A model generated the notes under the pieces. It was not told where the DNA came from. It ran no database searches and was given only the letters and a program-made list of their open reading frames with translations. DNA of 64,000 bases from Amaurobius ferox (Eukaryota; Arthropoda; Arachnida; Araneae; Amaurobiidae), in NCBI GenBank assembly GCA_951213105.1, contig OX578139.1:68941754-69005753 (forward strand), written 5' to 3'. The position numbers and the translations under genes were made by a program. Shown here piece by piece: positions 34,594 through 47,299 of this stretch. The stretch's first letter is position 1. Each line of letters starts with the position of its first letter.

Positions 34594-35477
34594 AAAATTA
34601 TCTTTACATGCAGCTTATCTTCACATATCTTCACATATCTTGACATGGACAAAACAGACTGGTCCCGTTTGTAAACAAATTTACCAAAAATATGAAATGA
34701 ATTAATATATGCAAAATAAAAGTTCTAAGGTTGTATGAGAAGATATATATATTTTATCCTGAATATTAGAAGATATAGTCGTGTATTAGTAGAAAATTAC
34801 CCGTACTACAATATATGAATTTAAAAAAAATTGCCAAAATAAAACGGATGACGTAAGGAAGTGAAAATATCAATTATCCCCACAATCTTTAAACTTGAGG
34901 GCCGTAACTAATTCTAAGATATGCCGAAATGAACGCACTCACATTGTAGGGAAAGATATCACCGTCCTACTTATACTCTCGCAGATTAGTAGATATATCG
35001 GTGTACTAATAGAAGATTACTCGTACTACAATATATGAGTTTTAACAGTTTTTGCCAAAGTAAAAAATATAACGTAATAAATTGAAAATATCAATTATCC
35101 TAGTAATCTTTAAGTCTGGAGGCCGTAATTGATATAATCCAGTCAAAAATGCAATTTCGATAAAATTTATTTTATATATATATCTTTATTATTTAAAACG
35201 GAAAATATTTACTAAAAGATTTACTGGAAAAAAATTTCGTCTGTATAATGCCATGTCTATGGAAGGTTTAACTATGGGTTTATAATTAATTTTTAAACAA
35301 CCCCAGGTTCTAGAAAGTGGAAAAATAGACTAAATTTTAAATGGGGCTGATCCAAGGCTACCTACAAAATTTCATGAAATTCAGTTCAGCCGTTCTTCCG
35401 TGCTGATGAGATAAGCATACAGACAGACAGACAGAAAGATAGAGAGACGGACAGATTTTCAATTTTATTTGTATAGA

Positions 35478-36540
35478 CTAGTAGTATATCCATATGGAAA
35501 ATGTCTTTGTACGAAAAATATAATATAACAAACTTAACATTCACAATTATGTGTAAATTACTATAGTATTCTAAATGACTTTGTTATTGAAGATATTCAA
35601 TTAAAATATTTAATTTAATTTTTCTAAAAAATGTATGGGAAACTCTGGGCTCGATATGCAAAATTATCTTCACAGGCATATCTAAAGAATAAAGCATCTT
35701 GGTCCAGTTTGTAAATAAATTTATAAAAAATTGTTTTGAATTCTCACAAAACGACAGAGAAAATCGTACCTAATTATGCAAAATATTGAATTTTCATCGA
35801 TTTGGTGTCACTTTGATAAATATAGCGTCATTTTATAAATTTGGCGACAGTTTCGTCAATTTAGTGACATTTTAAAAAATTGCCAAATTTATCTTCAAGT
35901 AGGACTGTAGAATTGACTGTCTCACTTGGCGACAAATTGTCGAAACATCATCACAATACTGTCCCCTAACAAAACACAAATAATTTCATTGATTTAGCTC
36001 AATTTTATCAATTTCAAGATATTTTTATGGATTTAAAAACATTTTTATCAATTTGCCGACATTGTTAAAATTCGATAATGTGTTACAAAGTAGGACGGTT
36101 GATCTGACGGACAAATGCTACGGAAACATCATTTCAGTATTCTTTTCTAACAAAACAAAATTAATTTTATTGATTTAGCGTCGGTTTTATCAATTTGGCA
36201 ATATTTCCGTCAATTTGGCGACGTTTAAGAAAAAATGCAATGTTAGCGATATCCCGCCAAATTCGTAGATCTAAATTTGAGGACCTGAAGAATCAAACAT
36301 CCTGATCCTGTGTGTACAAACTAAAAGAAAACACTAAAATTATATTAGAAGATATACCAGTTCTACTCTTATTCTGTTTCAATAATCGGCTAAATGAGTT
36401 TATTGGCTAAACGCAATATATGAATTTATTGGCTAAACACAATATATAATTTTGAAAACTCTTTGCCAAAATAAATGAAAGTGATATACGCTGTCTGTAA
36501 TTAATATAATTAAAAAAAATCAAACCGTACACTTATAAGA
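35478..36540 (+). repeat. Second family C copy with family A module relic
   Basis: ACTAGTAGTATATCCATATGG restarts immediately after the preceding C end, in direct orientation. Within it, 35780-36265 is a long run of TTTGGCGAC / TTTAGCGTC words at ~20-bp spacing, an expanded relic of the family A module without A termini. Confidence 0.55.
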
Positions 36541-37113
36541 TATATACATATATGTACATTTATATATGTACAGCCGCTGAAAAAAAACGCCCCAACCTCT
36601 GTTTATCGAGCATCGTTCATCGTAGAAAAAATTGAATGATACCATTCGATTAGGAATAACATCCTCTTCAAATTAATGCGCGTAAAATTTGCATAAGGGG
36701 TCGTCTTCATATCTAAACGCGCACAAACTTTGAAATTTCCAATGGCAACACCCAGTTTTGACGTCACCCACAAGTTCTAGACCCCCAAATTAGTCCAAAT
36801 TCGAATTTTCACGACGTTTCTATCTTTATATCCGAAAATATTCAATACTCCGGAATGTGCAATTTTAGGGGATCAGCTCCATAAACCGCAATTTGAAGGG
36901 CGATGTTTCGTTGATTGACCACAACACTGTTGCAATAATTGTGCCCTTAGCCGTCTCGTCAAGAACCGAAGCATACACACAATATACAGTCGAAGCATAC
37001 GCATTTATAACAAACCCGACTTTCAAACATATATACCGCAGTAAAACTTTAAATAAGAATGTTATTAAGTGTGATAACTCTGCTTTGTAATACAGCTAAA
37101 TAAGTGAAAAAAA

Positions 37114-37985
37114 TCTGATGTGGGCAGCACATGACTTTCCTTATATAATGCAATAAATTTACTACTTTTACAGTAAAAAAAAAATCTGATGTGGGCAACA
37201 CATGACTTTCCTTATATAATGAAATGAATTTACTACTTTTAGAGTAAAATAAATAGGTTTTTCTTCTAGTAGATACTAATATCCTTTCCAAGATATTGAA
37301 TTTTTGACAATTAGTCGTCATTTTCATTGATTTAGCGTCATTTTTATCCATTTGGCGAGATTTTCGTTAATTTGGCAACATTTCGAAAAGTCGCCAAGTT
37401 GGCGACATTCCGCCAAATTCGTCGCCAAAATTTCGCCAAGCGTTATGGACGAAGAAATAAGTTGTTCTTACAGCAGATAAATGACTATTGGCGTTCAAAT
37501 ACAAAAGTATTACTCAAAAATATTTTTTTTCATGAATGGAACGAGCTAGATCCACGAGAGTGATGTCATCCAATTTATCGCATGGTATTACATATGAAAA
37601 GTGAACATGTTTCTCAATAGGAAATATTTTTTTTTCATTTTATATGACTTTTTAATAATTTTTTTGAAAAATGTGCAATATCTCGAGAACGGTTCCTGTT
37701 AGCGTTCTAAAATTTATGTCAATCGTTTTCTAATGAAAAATTACATAAAAAATGTCTATTTGCGTAACTTTATTAGTGGTTTCGATTTTTTGACGATTTT
37801 TTCAAAATTTTATTCGAAAATTTAGCGGGGTTCTGAACATTCGATTACGCATAAAAACAATAGGCTTCCAGTGTTTATGGATTGTGATTTTTGTGCCAAA
37901 TTTGGTTCGAATCGGTCCATTCGTTCGTCAGTTATCGTCTCCACAGACTCGCTGACACACACACACACACACACACACATACTTT

Positions 37986-38016
<31 letters not shown>

Positions 38017-38153
38017 ACACACAGACATCACTTCAAAAATGTTTAATTCGTGATCAGGGATGCTTGAAACGTGCTCTCCCGTCGAAAACTCGATTTCGAA
38101 TTTTCGACCCCGTCACAATACTTTCCTTATACATTATGTATATAAGGAAAGTA
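37114..38153 (+). mobile_element. Family A repeat (A2) with duplicated 5' tip
   Basis: The first 71 bp (37114-37184) are repeated in tandem at 37185, after which the element continues normally. The perfect palindrome GTCGCCAAGTTGGCGAC is at 37390-37406, a CA microsatellite at 37964-38022 and the 3' hairpin ACTTTCCTTATA...TATAAGGAAAGT at 38119-38152. Antisense open frames across the CA run are spurious. Confidence 0.85.
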
Positions 38154-38563
38154 ATAAATTGAGAAAAAAATTATAGAATCATTTTACCTTTGAATAAGAT
38201 TTAATTATGCAAATTCGTCTTTTGATGTAAAGCTACGCGTTATGGTGTTTAGTATCACATAACTTTATAATTTGTTATTGTTTTATATAAATAGTTTTTA
38301 GTATAAATTATCACATTTTGGGGGCGATTTCAACTCGCAGTAGCTCCGGAACTGTAACTCCTCGACAGTAACATACGCAGATCTCATTTATAACAATACA
38401 AGTTTTCACCCTTCAATACAGTAGCAGAATTACGTTGATTAGTTTGCATCTATATAACACTGTTTATACAAAATTTTTATTAAAATTGGGTAAACATAAA
38501 TCCCCGTTTTCTTAAATAAAGATAAACTTACAATTAATATAACTTTTTCAAATTAGTCATTTT

Positions 38564-38716
38564 TACTTTCCTTATATACATAATGTATATTACTTTCCTT
38601 ATATACATAATGTATAAGGAAAGTATTGTGACGGGGTCGAAAATTCGAATTCGAGTTTTCGACGGGAGAGCACGTTTCAAGCATCCCTGATCACAAATTA
38701 AACATTTTTGAAGTGA

Positions 38717-38752
<36 letters not shown>

Positions 38753-39563
38753 TATGTGTGTGTGTGCGTGTGTGTGAGTGTGTGTGTGTGTGTGTCAGTG
38801 AGCCTGTGGAGACGATAACTGACGAACGAATATACAGATTCGAACCAAATTTGGTACAAAAATCACAATCCGTAAACACTAGAAGTCTATTGTTTTTATA
38901 CGCAATCGAATGTTCAGAACCCTCCTAAATTTTCGAATGAAATTTTGAAAAAATCGTCAAAAACTCAAAACCACTAATAAAGTTACGCAAATAGACATTT
39001 CTTATGTAATTTTTCATTAGAAAACGATTGACATAAATTTTAGAATGCTAACATGAACCGTTCTCGAGATATTGCACATTTTTCAAAAAACTTATCAAAA
39101 AGTCATATAAAATAAAAAAAATATATTTCCTATTAAGAAACATGTTCACTTTTCATGTGTAATACCATGCGATAAATTGGGTGACATCATTCTCGTGGAT
39201 CTAGCTCGTTCCATTCATGAAAAAAGGTACTTTGAGTAATACTTTTGTATTTGAACGCCAGTAGTCATTTATCTGTTGTAAGAATAACTTATTTCTTCGT
39301 CCATGACGCTTGGCGAGATTTTGGAGACGAATTTGGCGGAATGTCGCCAACTTGGCGACTTTTTGAATTGTTGCCAAATTAACGAAAATCTCGCCAAATG
39401 GATAAAAAGGACGCTAAATCAATGAAAATGGCGACCAATTGTCGAAAATTCAATATCTTGGAAATAATATTAGTATCTACTATAAGAAAAACCTATTTTT
39501 TTACTGTAAAAGTAGTAATTTCATTTCATTATATAAGGAAAGTCATGTGTTGCCCACATCAGA
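38564..39563 (-). mobile_element. Family A repeat (A3) with duplicated 3' hairpin
   Basis: TACTTTCCTTATATACATAATGTATA occurs at 38564 and again at 38591, so the 3' hairpin arm is doubled. The palindrome GTCGCCAACTTGGCGAC is at 39343-39359. Four 20-bp phased repeats start at 39373, 39393, 39413 and 39433. The 5' end is at 39563. The TG run is at about 38720-38796. Confidence 0.85.
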
Positions 39564-40199
39564 TTTTTTTAATTAATATACGACCCCTAAAATTATCGTG
39601 AAGCTGAATATTTAAACATTTCGAAAGAACTAGTGGAAGGAAACATCTGGAATTTTATATAAACATATAAAAACTCTTTGTGAATCGATTTTTATCAAAA
39701 CGTGTCCAGGTTTGTATTCATATTTTTTCGATTATTGATTTCATAATTAATATTTCATATAAACTATTTATTCTACAAAAATAAAAATCACGTAAATGTG
39801 TTTGGGTTGTTTAGTAGTAACGTCATACAAATAATCAGAGTGAGCAGATAATTATTACAGAAGATATAAATGGAAGTCTTGGAAACTAATTTAACATTAG
39901 GAGCTCAAAATTTAACATACTCACAACTCAGAAAAGCTTCACCCAAATGACTTGAAATTTGGTATCACAGGTTGAATTTTGCTCTAGTTTCGAACTATGT
40001 TGTCAAACTTGGTTGTTGCCATTTAAAATTTCAAAGTTTGTGCGAGTTTAGATATGAAGACGGCCCCTTATGCAAATTTTACGCACATTAATTTGTAGAA
40101 GATGTTATTCCTAATCGAATGGTATCATTCAATTTTCTCTACGATGAATGATGCACGATTAACAGAGGGTGGGGCGTTTTTTTTTTCCGCGGCTGTACA

Positions 40200-40725
40200 T
40201 TTATAAGATACGTGTGAAAAGTTTTTACTCAGAAATATAAGCGGCCATCTACATTAACATAACAAAATGGCCAACCCTAGTCTATGATAAAAAAGTCAAT
40301 AAAGTTAAAGTCAAATAGATTAATTCCATTTCGCCTTTTTGACTAGAGTTTGCTGTTTTTTTATCACTAAAGATGGAGATTCAACTTCCTCTCGAAATCT
40401 TTGCCGATTTTAATATTTCCTAATTTCTATGTAGTTACACTGCTTAATTCTGCTCATATATTTCACTTCGCAGAAGTGCAATCAGAATAAATATTTCGGA
40501 TTAGATCCACCAAACCCCTCGAAAATGTACAAAACATAGCGAAAACCAAGTCGCTAGATTTAGAATAAGTAATGTGATGCTTTTTTTTATTTCAAGAAAT
40601 GGAATTTTGTGGCAACACCACCAACGAAAAAATTATGCCAAATAACTTCTAGTCATAAGAAAGGTGCTGTAACAGCAAACAAAAATACGTAAACATCTTA
40701 TTTAGTATCATATTTAAGGAAAAAA
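40200..40725. other. Unassigned AT-rich sequence
   Basis: Nothing recognisable between the 3.6 kb element and family A copy A4. Confidence 0.5.
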
Positions 40726-41633
40726 TCTGATGTGGGCAGCACATGAATTTCCTTATATAGTGCAATGAATTTACTACTTTTACAGCAAAAAAATGGTTAT
40801 TCTTATAGTAGAAACTTATATTCTTTCCAAGATATTCAATTTTTGTTAATTAGTGGTCATTTTCATCGATTTAGCGTCATTTTTATCCATTTGACGAGAT
40901 TTTCGTTAATTTGGCGACTTCTAAAAAAGTCGCCAAGTGGGCGATATTCCGCCAAATTTGCCTCCAAAATCACGCCAAGCGTTATGGACGGAGAAATAAG
41001 TTATTCTTATAGCAGATTGCCTTTCAAATACAAAAGTATTACTCAAAGTATCTTTTCTCGTGAATGGAACGAGTTAGATCCTGGAGAATGGTGTCACCCA
41101 ATTTATCGCATAATATTACATATGAAAAGTGAACATGTTTCTCAACAGTTAATATATTTTTTTTAATTTATGGAATTTTTTTGTTAATTTATTTGAAAAA
41201 TGTGCAATTTCTCGTGAAGTGTCCATGCTAGCGTTTTAAAGTTTATGTCAATCATTTTCTATGGAAAAATTAGATAAGAAGTGTCTGTTTGCGTAACTTT
41301 ATTAAAGGTTTTGATTTTTTGATGATTTTTTTCAAAATTTCACTCGAAAATTTTGAGAAGTTCTGAACATTCGATTGAGTTTAAAAACAATAGACTTCCA
41401 GTAATCACGAATTGTGATTTTTATACCAAATTTCATCGAATCGCTCTATTCGTTCGTGAGATATCGTCTCCACTGACACACACACACTTTCACACGCACT
41501 CACAGACATCATCTCAAAACTGTTTTATTCGTAATCAGGGATGCTTGAAACGTGTTCTCCCGTCGAAAACTCGAATTCGAATTTTCGACCCCGTCACAAA
41601 CTTTCCTTATACATTATGTATATAAGGAAAGTA
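40726..41633 (+). mobile_element. Family A repeat (A4)
   Basis: The 5' hairpin TCTGATGTGGGCAGCACATG is intact, though the following motif reads AATTTCC instead of ACTTTCC. The palindrome is damaged (GTCGCCAAGTGGGCGAT). A short CA run lies at 41474-41505 and the terminal hairpin ends at 41633. The 133-codon open frame at 40765-41166 only reads through module repeats. Confidence 0.85.
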
Positions 41634-41839
41634 ACGAGTCAGAAACCAGGATCAAATTAGAGACTATATTTTGCAATAAAACTGCAGAAAGTATATAAGA
41701 ATTCCAAGCGCTGTAACCTTCTTATCATCCTGCCCATTGCTTATTTTGATATTTTAAACGATATGTATACTATTAATATCTCAGCAACCTCGTTAGAATA
41801 AATTGAAATTGAAACTCGTCCGCATTTTACGCACGAAAA

Positions 41840-42020
41840 CTGTAGATGACAGAGCTCAGCTGTTTCGCATCAGATGTTCTTCGACATCTTTGCGACGAAT
41901 AAATAGAAAGTGCTTGAATGAAATATATCTTCTCTTATGGCCCCAAGAAATGGAGAAGCATATAAAGCAATCGACGCTAAAACGAAAATGAAACCTCTGA
42001 ACTGCCTTCGCATGATGGGC
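41840..42020 (+). repeat. Dispersed conserved unit I, copy 3
   Basis: GAGCTCAGCTGTTTCGCATCAGATGTTCTTCG, TATCTTCTCTTATGG and AACGAAAATGAAACCTCTGAACTGCCTTC follow the block order of copies 1, 2 and 5. Confidence 0.55.
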
Positions 42021-42496
42021 GTACGTATCACAGTCGTGGAACTATGCCCTTTGCATTTTTAGTTTCTCCTACCATTATTAATAACGGATGATTTTTAGAG
42101 AAATTTCACATAATCTTGAAATCGCAAAATGACAATTCAAGAAAGAATTCTCGTATCGAAATGGCATTTTATATGTGTAAATTATATGCTAAAATATCCG
42201 TGATCTAAATCTCCACTCCAATGTCTCACTTTTTAATCTGATACTATTTCTGTCTACTTCGATCATAATCAGTATCATAATGCTTATATTTTTATCAGCT
42301 TTTGCTGGCAAGGCATTTTTAAAAATTATTTTGTAAAAATTTGTAAAAAATAAAATACATTCTCAAGTTGGCAGCAGATCTGACATGCCAATGAAAAAGA
42401 AGAATTTGACTGGCTAGTCCGACAAAGAATAGGACATCTTTACTTTAAACGCTTGATATTTTTTTAAATAATGTCCTAAATTATTTTAATATTTAT

Positions 42497-43470
42497 TACT
42501 TCCCTTACATACGTAGTATAATGTACATATCAGGAAAGTACTGTGACAGGGTCGAAAATTCGAATTCGAGTCTTCGACGGGAGAGCACGTTTCAAGCATC
42601 CCTGATTACGAATCAACATTTTTGAGGTGGTGTCTGTGTGTGTGTGTGTTTGAAAGTATGTAAGTGTGCGTGTCCGTGAGAGTGTGTGTGTGTGTATGTG
42701 TGTCAGTGAGTCTGTGGAGACGATATCTCACGAACGAATGGAGCGATTCGAATGAAATTTGGTACAAAAATTACAATCCGTGAATACTGGAAGCCTATTG
42801 TTTTTAAACACAATCGAATGTTCAGAGCCCCTATATTTCCGAGTAAAATTTTGAAAAAATCATCAGAAAATCAAAATCTTTAATAAAGCTACGCAAATAG
42901 ACATTTCCTGCGTAATTTTTCCTTTTAGAAAACCATTGACCTAAACTTTAGAACGCGAGCATGAACCGTTCCAGAGATATTGCACATTTTTCAAATAAAT
43001 ATATCAAAAAAATCCCATAAATTACAAATAATATTAACTGTTGAGAATCATGTTCAGTTTACATATGTAATATCATGCGATGATTTTGGTGAGATCATCC
43101 TCGGGCATCTAGCTCATCGTTCCATTTATGAGAAAAGATACGTAGAGAAATACTTTTGTATTTGAACGCCAATAGTCATTTATCTGCTATAAGAATAACT
43201 GATTTCTCAGTTCATAACGCTTGGCGAGATTTTGACGACAAATTTGTTGAAATGTCGCCAACTTGGCGATTTTTAAATGTTGCCAAATTAACGAAATTTT
43301 CGCCAAATTGATAAAAATGACTCTTAATCAATGAAAATGACGACTAATTGACGAAAATTCAATATCTTGGAAAGAATATAAGTATCTACTATAAAAATAA
43401 CCTTTTGTTTACTTTAAAAGTAGTAAATTTTTTGCATTACATAAAGAAAATCATGTGCTGCCCACATCAT
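42497..43470 (-). mobile_element. Family A repeat (A5)
   Basis: Minus-oriented, with an eroded 3' hairpin at 42497-42540 and a TG run at 42633-42706. The palindrome GTCGCCAACTTGGCGAT is at 43254-43270, phased repeats start at 43282, 43302, 43322 and 43342, and the 5' end CATGATGTGGGCAGCACATG (reverse complement) is at 43470. Confidence 0.85.
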
Positions 43471-43984
43471 GTTTTTTGTATATGCAATTTGGTAGTTAAA
43501 CTCGAATATCTCCTATACAGGACGCAAATATTCTCGGTTTTTGACATATAAGAAATTTTAGATCTATAATGTAAAAAATAGATAGGAAAATTATTACTAA
43601 ATGAGTCTATGTAAGTTCTTTATAATAACTACTGTATGAGTTAGTTATTTCTATATTATCTAAATCAGAAATTAAATGAAACTATTTTAAGAGTTACCTC
43701 GAGTTCCTGCGATATTAGAAAGTGTACTTTCCCCTTCAAAGAACGTGAATTCCCTTATACTATTTGAATCGTCAAATACTTTTATACTATTTGAACGTTC
43801 TATACTTTTCGGTTTTAATCAATAAAAATCACAAAATTATAAAATTTCAGAGATATCGACTTATAAAAACGATTAATTTGCATTGATTTTCCTAGAAAAT
43901 TGAAATTTGTTCGTTTTTAGGAAAATAATTGGATACATTAAGTTCATTTTATATGCTACAGCAGCAGAAATCGAGAACACTTTC

Positions 43985-44072
43985 ACGGACTTTCCCATCA
44001 TGTAGAATAACAGTGTTCAGCTGTTTCCGGCCATTGAAGTGCGCGCCGAATGTTCAAACAAAAGTCTTCTTA
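43985..44072 (+). repeat. Dispersed conserved unit I, copy 4 (truncated by A6)
   Basis: AGAATAACAGTGTTCAGCTGTTTCCGGCCATTG and 'GAATGTTCAAACAAAAGTCTTCT' match the first half of unit I. The second half is cut off exactly where family A copy A6 begins, so A6 probably inserted here. The distal half is not visible after A6. Confidence 0.5.
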
Positions 44073-44197
44073 CTTTCCTTATACGCATATGAAGTATAAA
44101 GAAAATATTGTGACGGGATCAAAAATACGAATTCGAGTTTTCGACGGGAGAGCACGTTTCAAGCATCCCTGAACACGAATTAGACGTTTTTGAGGTG

Positions 44198-44232
<35 letters not shown>

Positions 44233-44997
44233 AGTGAGTCTGTGGAGACGATATCTCACGAACGAATGGAGCGATTCAAATGAAATTTGGTACAAAAATT
44301 ACAATCTATGAATACTGGAAGCCTATTGTTTTTATACACAATCGAATGCTCAGAACCCCTAAATTCTCGAGTAAAATTCTGAAGAAGTCGTCAAAAAATT
44401 AAATCCTTTAATAAAGTTACGCAAACAGACATTTCTTATGTAATTGTTCCTTAGAAAACGATTAACACACACTTTAAAAAGATTGCACGAACGGTGCTAG
44501 AGATATTGCACATTTTTCAATTAAATTTATCATACTATCCCATAAATTATAGAAAAATATTAATTGTTGAGAAACATGCTCACTTTTCATATATAATATC
44601 ATGAGATAAACTTAGTGACATTATTCTTACGGGTCTAGCTCGTTTCATTCCTCAGAAAAGATACTTTGAGTAATATTTCTGTATTTGAACGCCAATAATC
44701 ATTTATCTGCTATAAGAATAACTTATTTCTCCGTCCATAATGCTTGGTGATTTTGGCGACGAATTGACGGAATGACGCCAACTTGGCGACTTTTTAAATG
44801 TTGCCATATTAATGAAAATCTAGCCAAATAGATAAAAATGACGCTAAATCAATGAAAACGACAACTAATTTTAAAAAATTCAATATCTTGGAAAGAATAT
44901 AAGTATCTACTATAATAATAACCTTTTTTGTTTTTTACTGTAAAAGTAGTAAATTCATTGCATTATATAAGGAAAGTCATGTGCTGCCAACAACAGA
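44071..44997 (-). mobile_element. Family A repeat (A6)
   Basis: 3' end TACTTTCCTTATACGCATATG at 44071, pure TG run at about 44200-44232, phased repeats at 44803, 44823, 44843 and 44863. The 5' end is TCTGTTGTTGGCAGCACATG (reverse complement) at 44997. Confidence 0.85.
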
Positions 44998-44999
44998 TT

Positions 45000-46145
45000 T
45001 TTTTGTATCAGAACCAGGTAATGAAATCAACAACAAACTAAATTTTTTAAATGAAATAATATAACAACAGCAGTATTGGTGGTTCATCATATATATGGTT
45101 ATCTTTATTTTCTCATATTATGTAAAATAGCACAGAGAAAGTACTGTTTACACGAAAATTTCAGAATTCGACATTTTGATGCCAATACATGTTTTATGAC
45201 CTCCTGAATACGTTTGGACTATTTTTGGAGTGTTATTGACTATAATATCAGTCTGCTTATGGTCGATTTCTTGTGCAGACTATAGTCACTAAAAATATTA
45301 TTGAATTTTCAAGCAACTTTGCAACTGGCTTTATTAAAAAAAATATAGGCCCAGACATTTTTTTTCAATTCGAGCGAAAACTTTGAAATTTATTCGAATT
45401 TTTTTATTTCTTAACATAGCCGCCTAGGACAAAATTTAACATAATCATGCATAAAAGGGGTTTATTTATGGCTTAATGAGAACAAGACTTTTCTTTAGAT
45501 CGAGACATAGTTTTAATCATTGTTGTGAAAAATAGCTGCGACATAACTTTTTTCGTTCGTGGCGTCATTAGTACCTCTAAGGGAGAAGGGAAGTTGCCTC
45601 CTCAGGGGGTACAATGTCAAGTATGATACCAATCTAAACAGCGCCGACTTCGGGATTTCGAGACACTTTTTGAACTTCCAATAATTTTGTTGTGGATTAC
45701 TCGAACCCTTGATATTTATGTGCGTATCAAATGGGGAAAATGTAGTCATATATGCAAAAGTTTTGTTTTCATTATCAATTCTTCAAGTTTTCATTATTCA
45801 TTCTATATATAAGGCGTAAATATAAATTTATTCCTCAGACTGTTTATTGTGTTCTGAATACAATATTTTATCTCGGAAATGTTTTGAAGAGAAATTTGCT
45901 GCAATTGTAACATTGATAAATATACCTAAAAAAGTTTTTATACTTTTTGTTACTTTTATGTAGATAATTGAGTTCACATAGAATCTGTATATTGTATATA
46001 GTAATGTGTGTATAATATTGAGTATAACAATGTGCCTCCAAAAGTAAAATAAATTAAATAAATAATTATCTAGAGGAAAAAAAATATTTTAGTGTTCTTA
46101 ACTACATTTTGCTTCATTTCAGCATTTCAGACGTGTTATTGTGCC
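45000..46145. other. Unassigned AT-rich sequence
   Basis: No supported gene or repeat. The minus open frame 45513-45749 has no recognisable family. Confidence 0.45.
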
Positions 46146-46149
46146 TAAT

Positions 46150-47013
46150 AATCTAACTGAATGAAATCTAAATGAAATGCGAAACATTCAGTGGTGATAT
46201 TTTTAAAATTATCACAATACTATAATAATAATTATATTTAAAAACTTCTTCAAAAACAAATGAACTTTAATCAAATAACGTCATCACAATATCAATTGCC
46301 TGGCTCTCTATATAAAAGCAGTGAATATTTCATTCATAAACATTTTCCATTGCATTCATTCAGCGGAGATATTTTTAAAATTATCACAATACTACAATAA
46401 TTTATTTTACTTAAAAACTTAAAACAATGGAGGTACAAGTACTTTCTATCTCCATTCTTAAAACTTCATAGAAAAAGGCAATACTATAAAATCTGCTGCT
46501 TCTCTATATAAAATCAATAAATGTTTCATTCATATAAGCTATATTGCAGACTCCAGAGCTAAATAATTTTACGTTAAAGAATTTCAGCAATTTTTAAACA
46601 ACTCATCTTACAGTTTGTTCTCCATTGGAAAAATTAGGCCTCGTTGCAGAAATAAGTTTGATGATCATTTAAACTCCAAATTATTGCAATTGCGTTGCGG
46701 CAGTATATAGATGCACAGAAAATATAAAAATAAAGGGGTTTCAGAAGGGATGCAACACTAAATATAAATTAAAATGAACTTTAAAAATCACGTTGTTGAC
46801 ACAAGATGGATGCCATATTTTATTTTGAAGTGGGTTACGTAATCTCTTCATATAATATGGATGTAATTACTATTTTAATTTTTATTTAAAAACTACCGAA
46901 CATATTTTGCTGAAATTTGTTTATACATTTCAACGGATAATTTGAATATTTCCTAAAATTTTCAAAGAAATTTGTGAATTTTAACTTCGCTTAAAAAATC
47001 GGAGAAAAAGCTA
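46150..47013 (+). repeat. Family B relic (B5), truncated
   Basis: Contains the ATTATCACAATACTATAATAA modules, TATAAAAGCAG, 'GATGGATGCCATATTTTATTTTGAAGTGGG' in pieces and AATTTGTGAATTTTAACTTCGC. It stops before the (ACAG)n stretch and the terminal hairpin. The TCACGTGA boxes have decayed to TTACGTAA. Confidence 0.7.
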
Positions 47014-47299
47014 ATTTACTAGGGTACAAGCTTCTCTGTGAGATCTAGTTGTAATGCTTAAGTTGTTATATTCGCGAATTTTTATTTCTGAAAGCTTCAT
47101 CAAACTAGAATTTAATTTCACTGATCCGTTGAATGGAGCGACGAATAAGTTACTAAACAAATTTCAGACATGTGAAAAAAACAGACAAATAATGTTTCAA
47201 AAATTATTAATTTTACAAATGTTTATTTACTTAACATATATTCATATAACTATGCACTGAAATTTTGAAGAAACTAACTATAATACAAATCAACTCAAA

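Larger units (their letters stand above)
32598..35478 (+). repeat. Family C repeat block
   Basis: Begins ACTAGTAGTATACCCGTTC and ends with a CAGTTCAGCCGTTCTTCCGTG stretch, (ACAG)n at 35416-35432 and ATTTTATTTGTATAGACTAG. The end style (variable target-like tail after ACAGACAG) is reminiscent of RTE-type LINE 3' ends, but no reverse transcriptase is seen. Internally a ~230-bp unit with GAAGATATACCCGT, TTGCCAAAATAAAAC and TGAAAGCGCTAAAAT recurs four times or more. A second start-like segment lies at about 33500. E2 and family A copy A1 are inserted within it. Confidence 0.6.
36567..40199. mobile_element. 3.6 kb element with ~240-bp terminal inverted repeats
   Basis: TGTACAGCCGCTGAAAAA at 36567 is mirrored by the sequence ending GCGGCTGTACA at 40199. 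The similarity continues for about 240 bp (ATGATACCATTCGATTAGG, ATTTGCATAAGGGG..., AAACTTTGAAATTT). The centre is mainly two family A copies in opposite orientation (37114-38153 and 38564-39563). No transposase is present. Target duplications are obscured by TTTATA-rich flanks. It is probably a non-autonomous DNA transposon that received the A copies later. Confidence 0.7.

Noticed and set aside
37822..38928. Open frames rich in threonine/histidine or valine/cysteine
   Set aside because: They read through CA/TG microsatellites inside family A copies A2 and A3.
40765..41166. 133-codon open frame
   Set aside because: It lies wholly in family A module repeats and is broken in all other copies.
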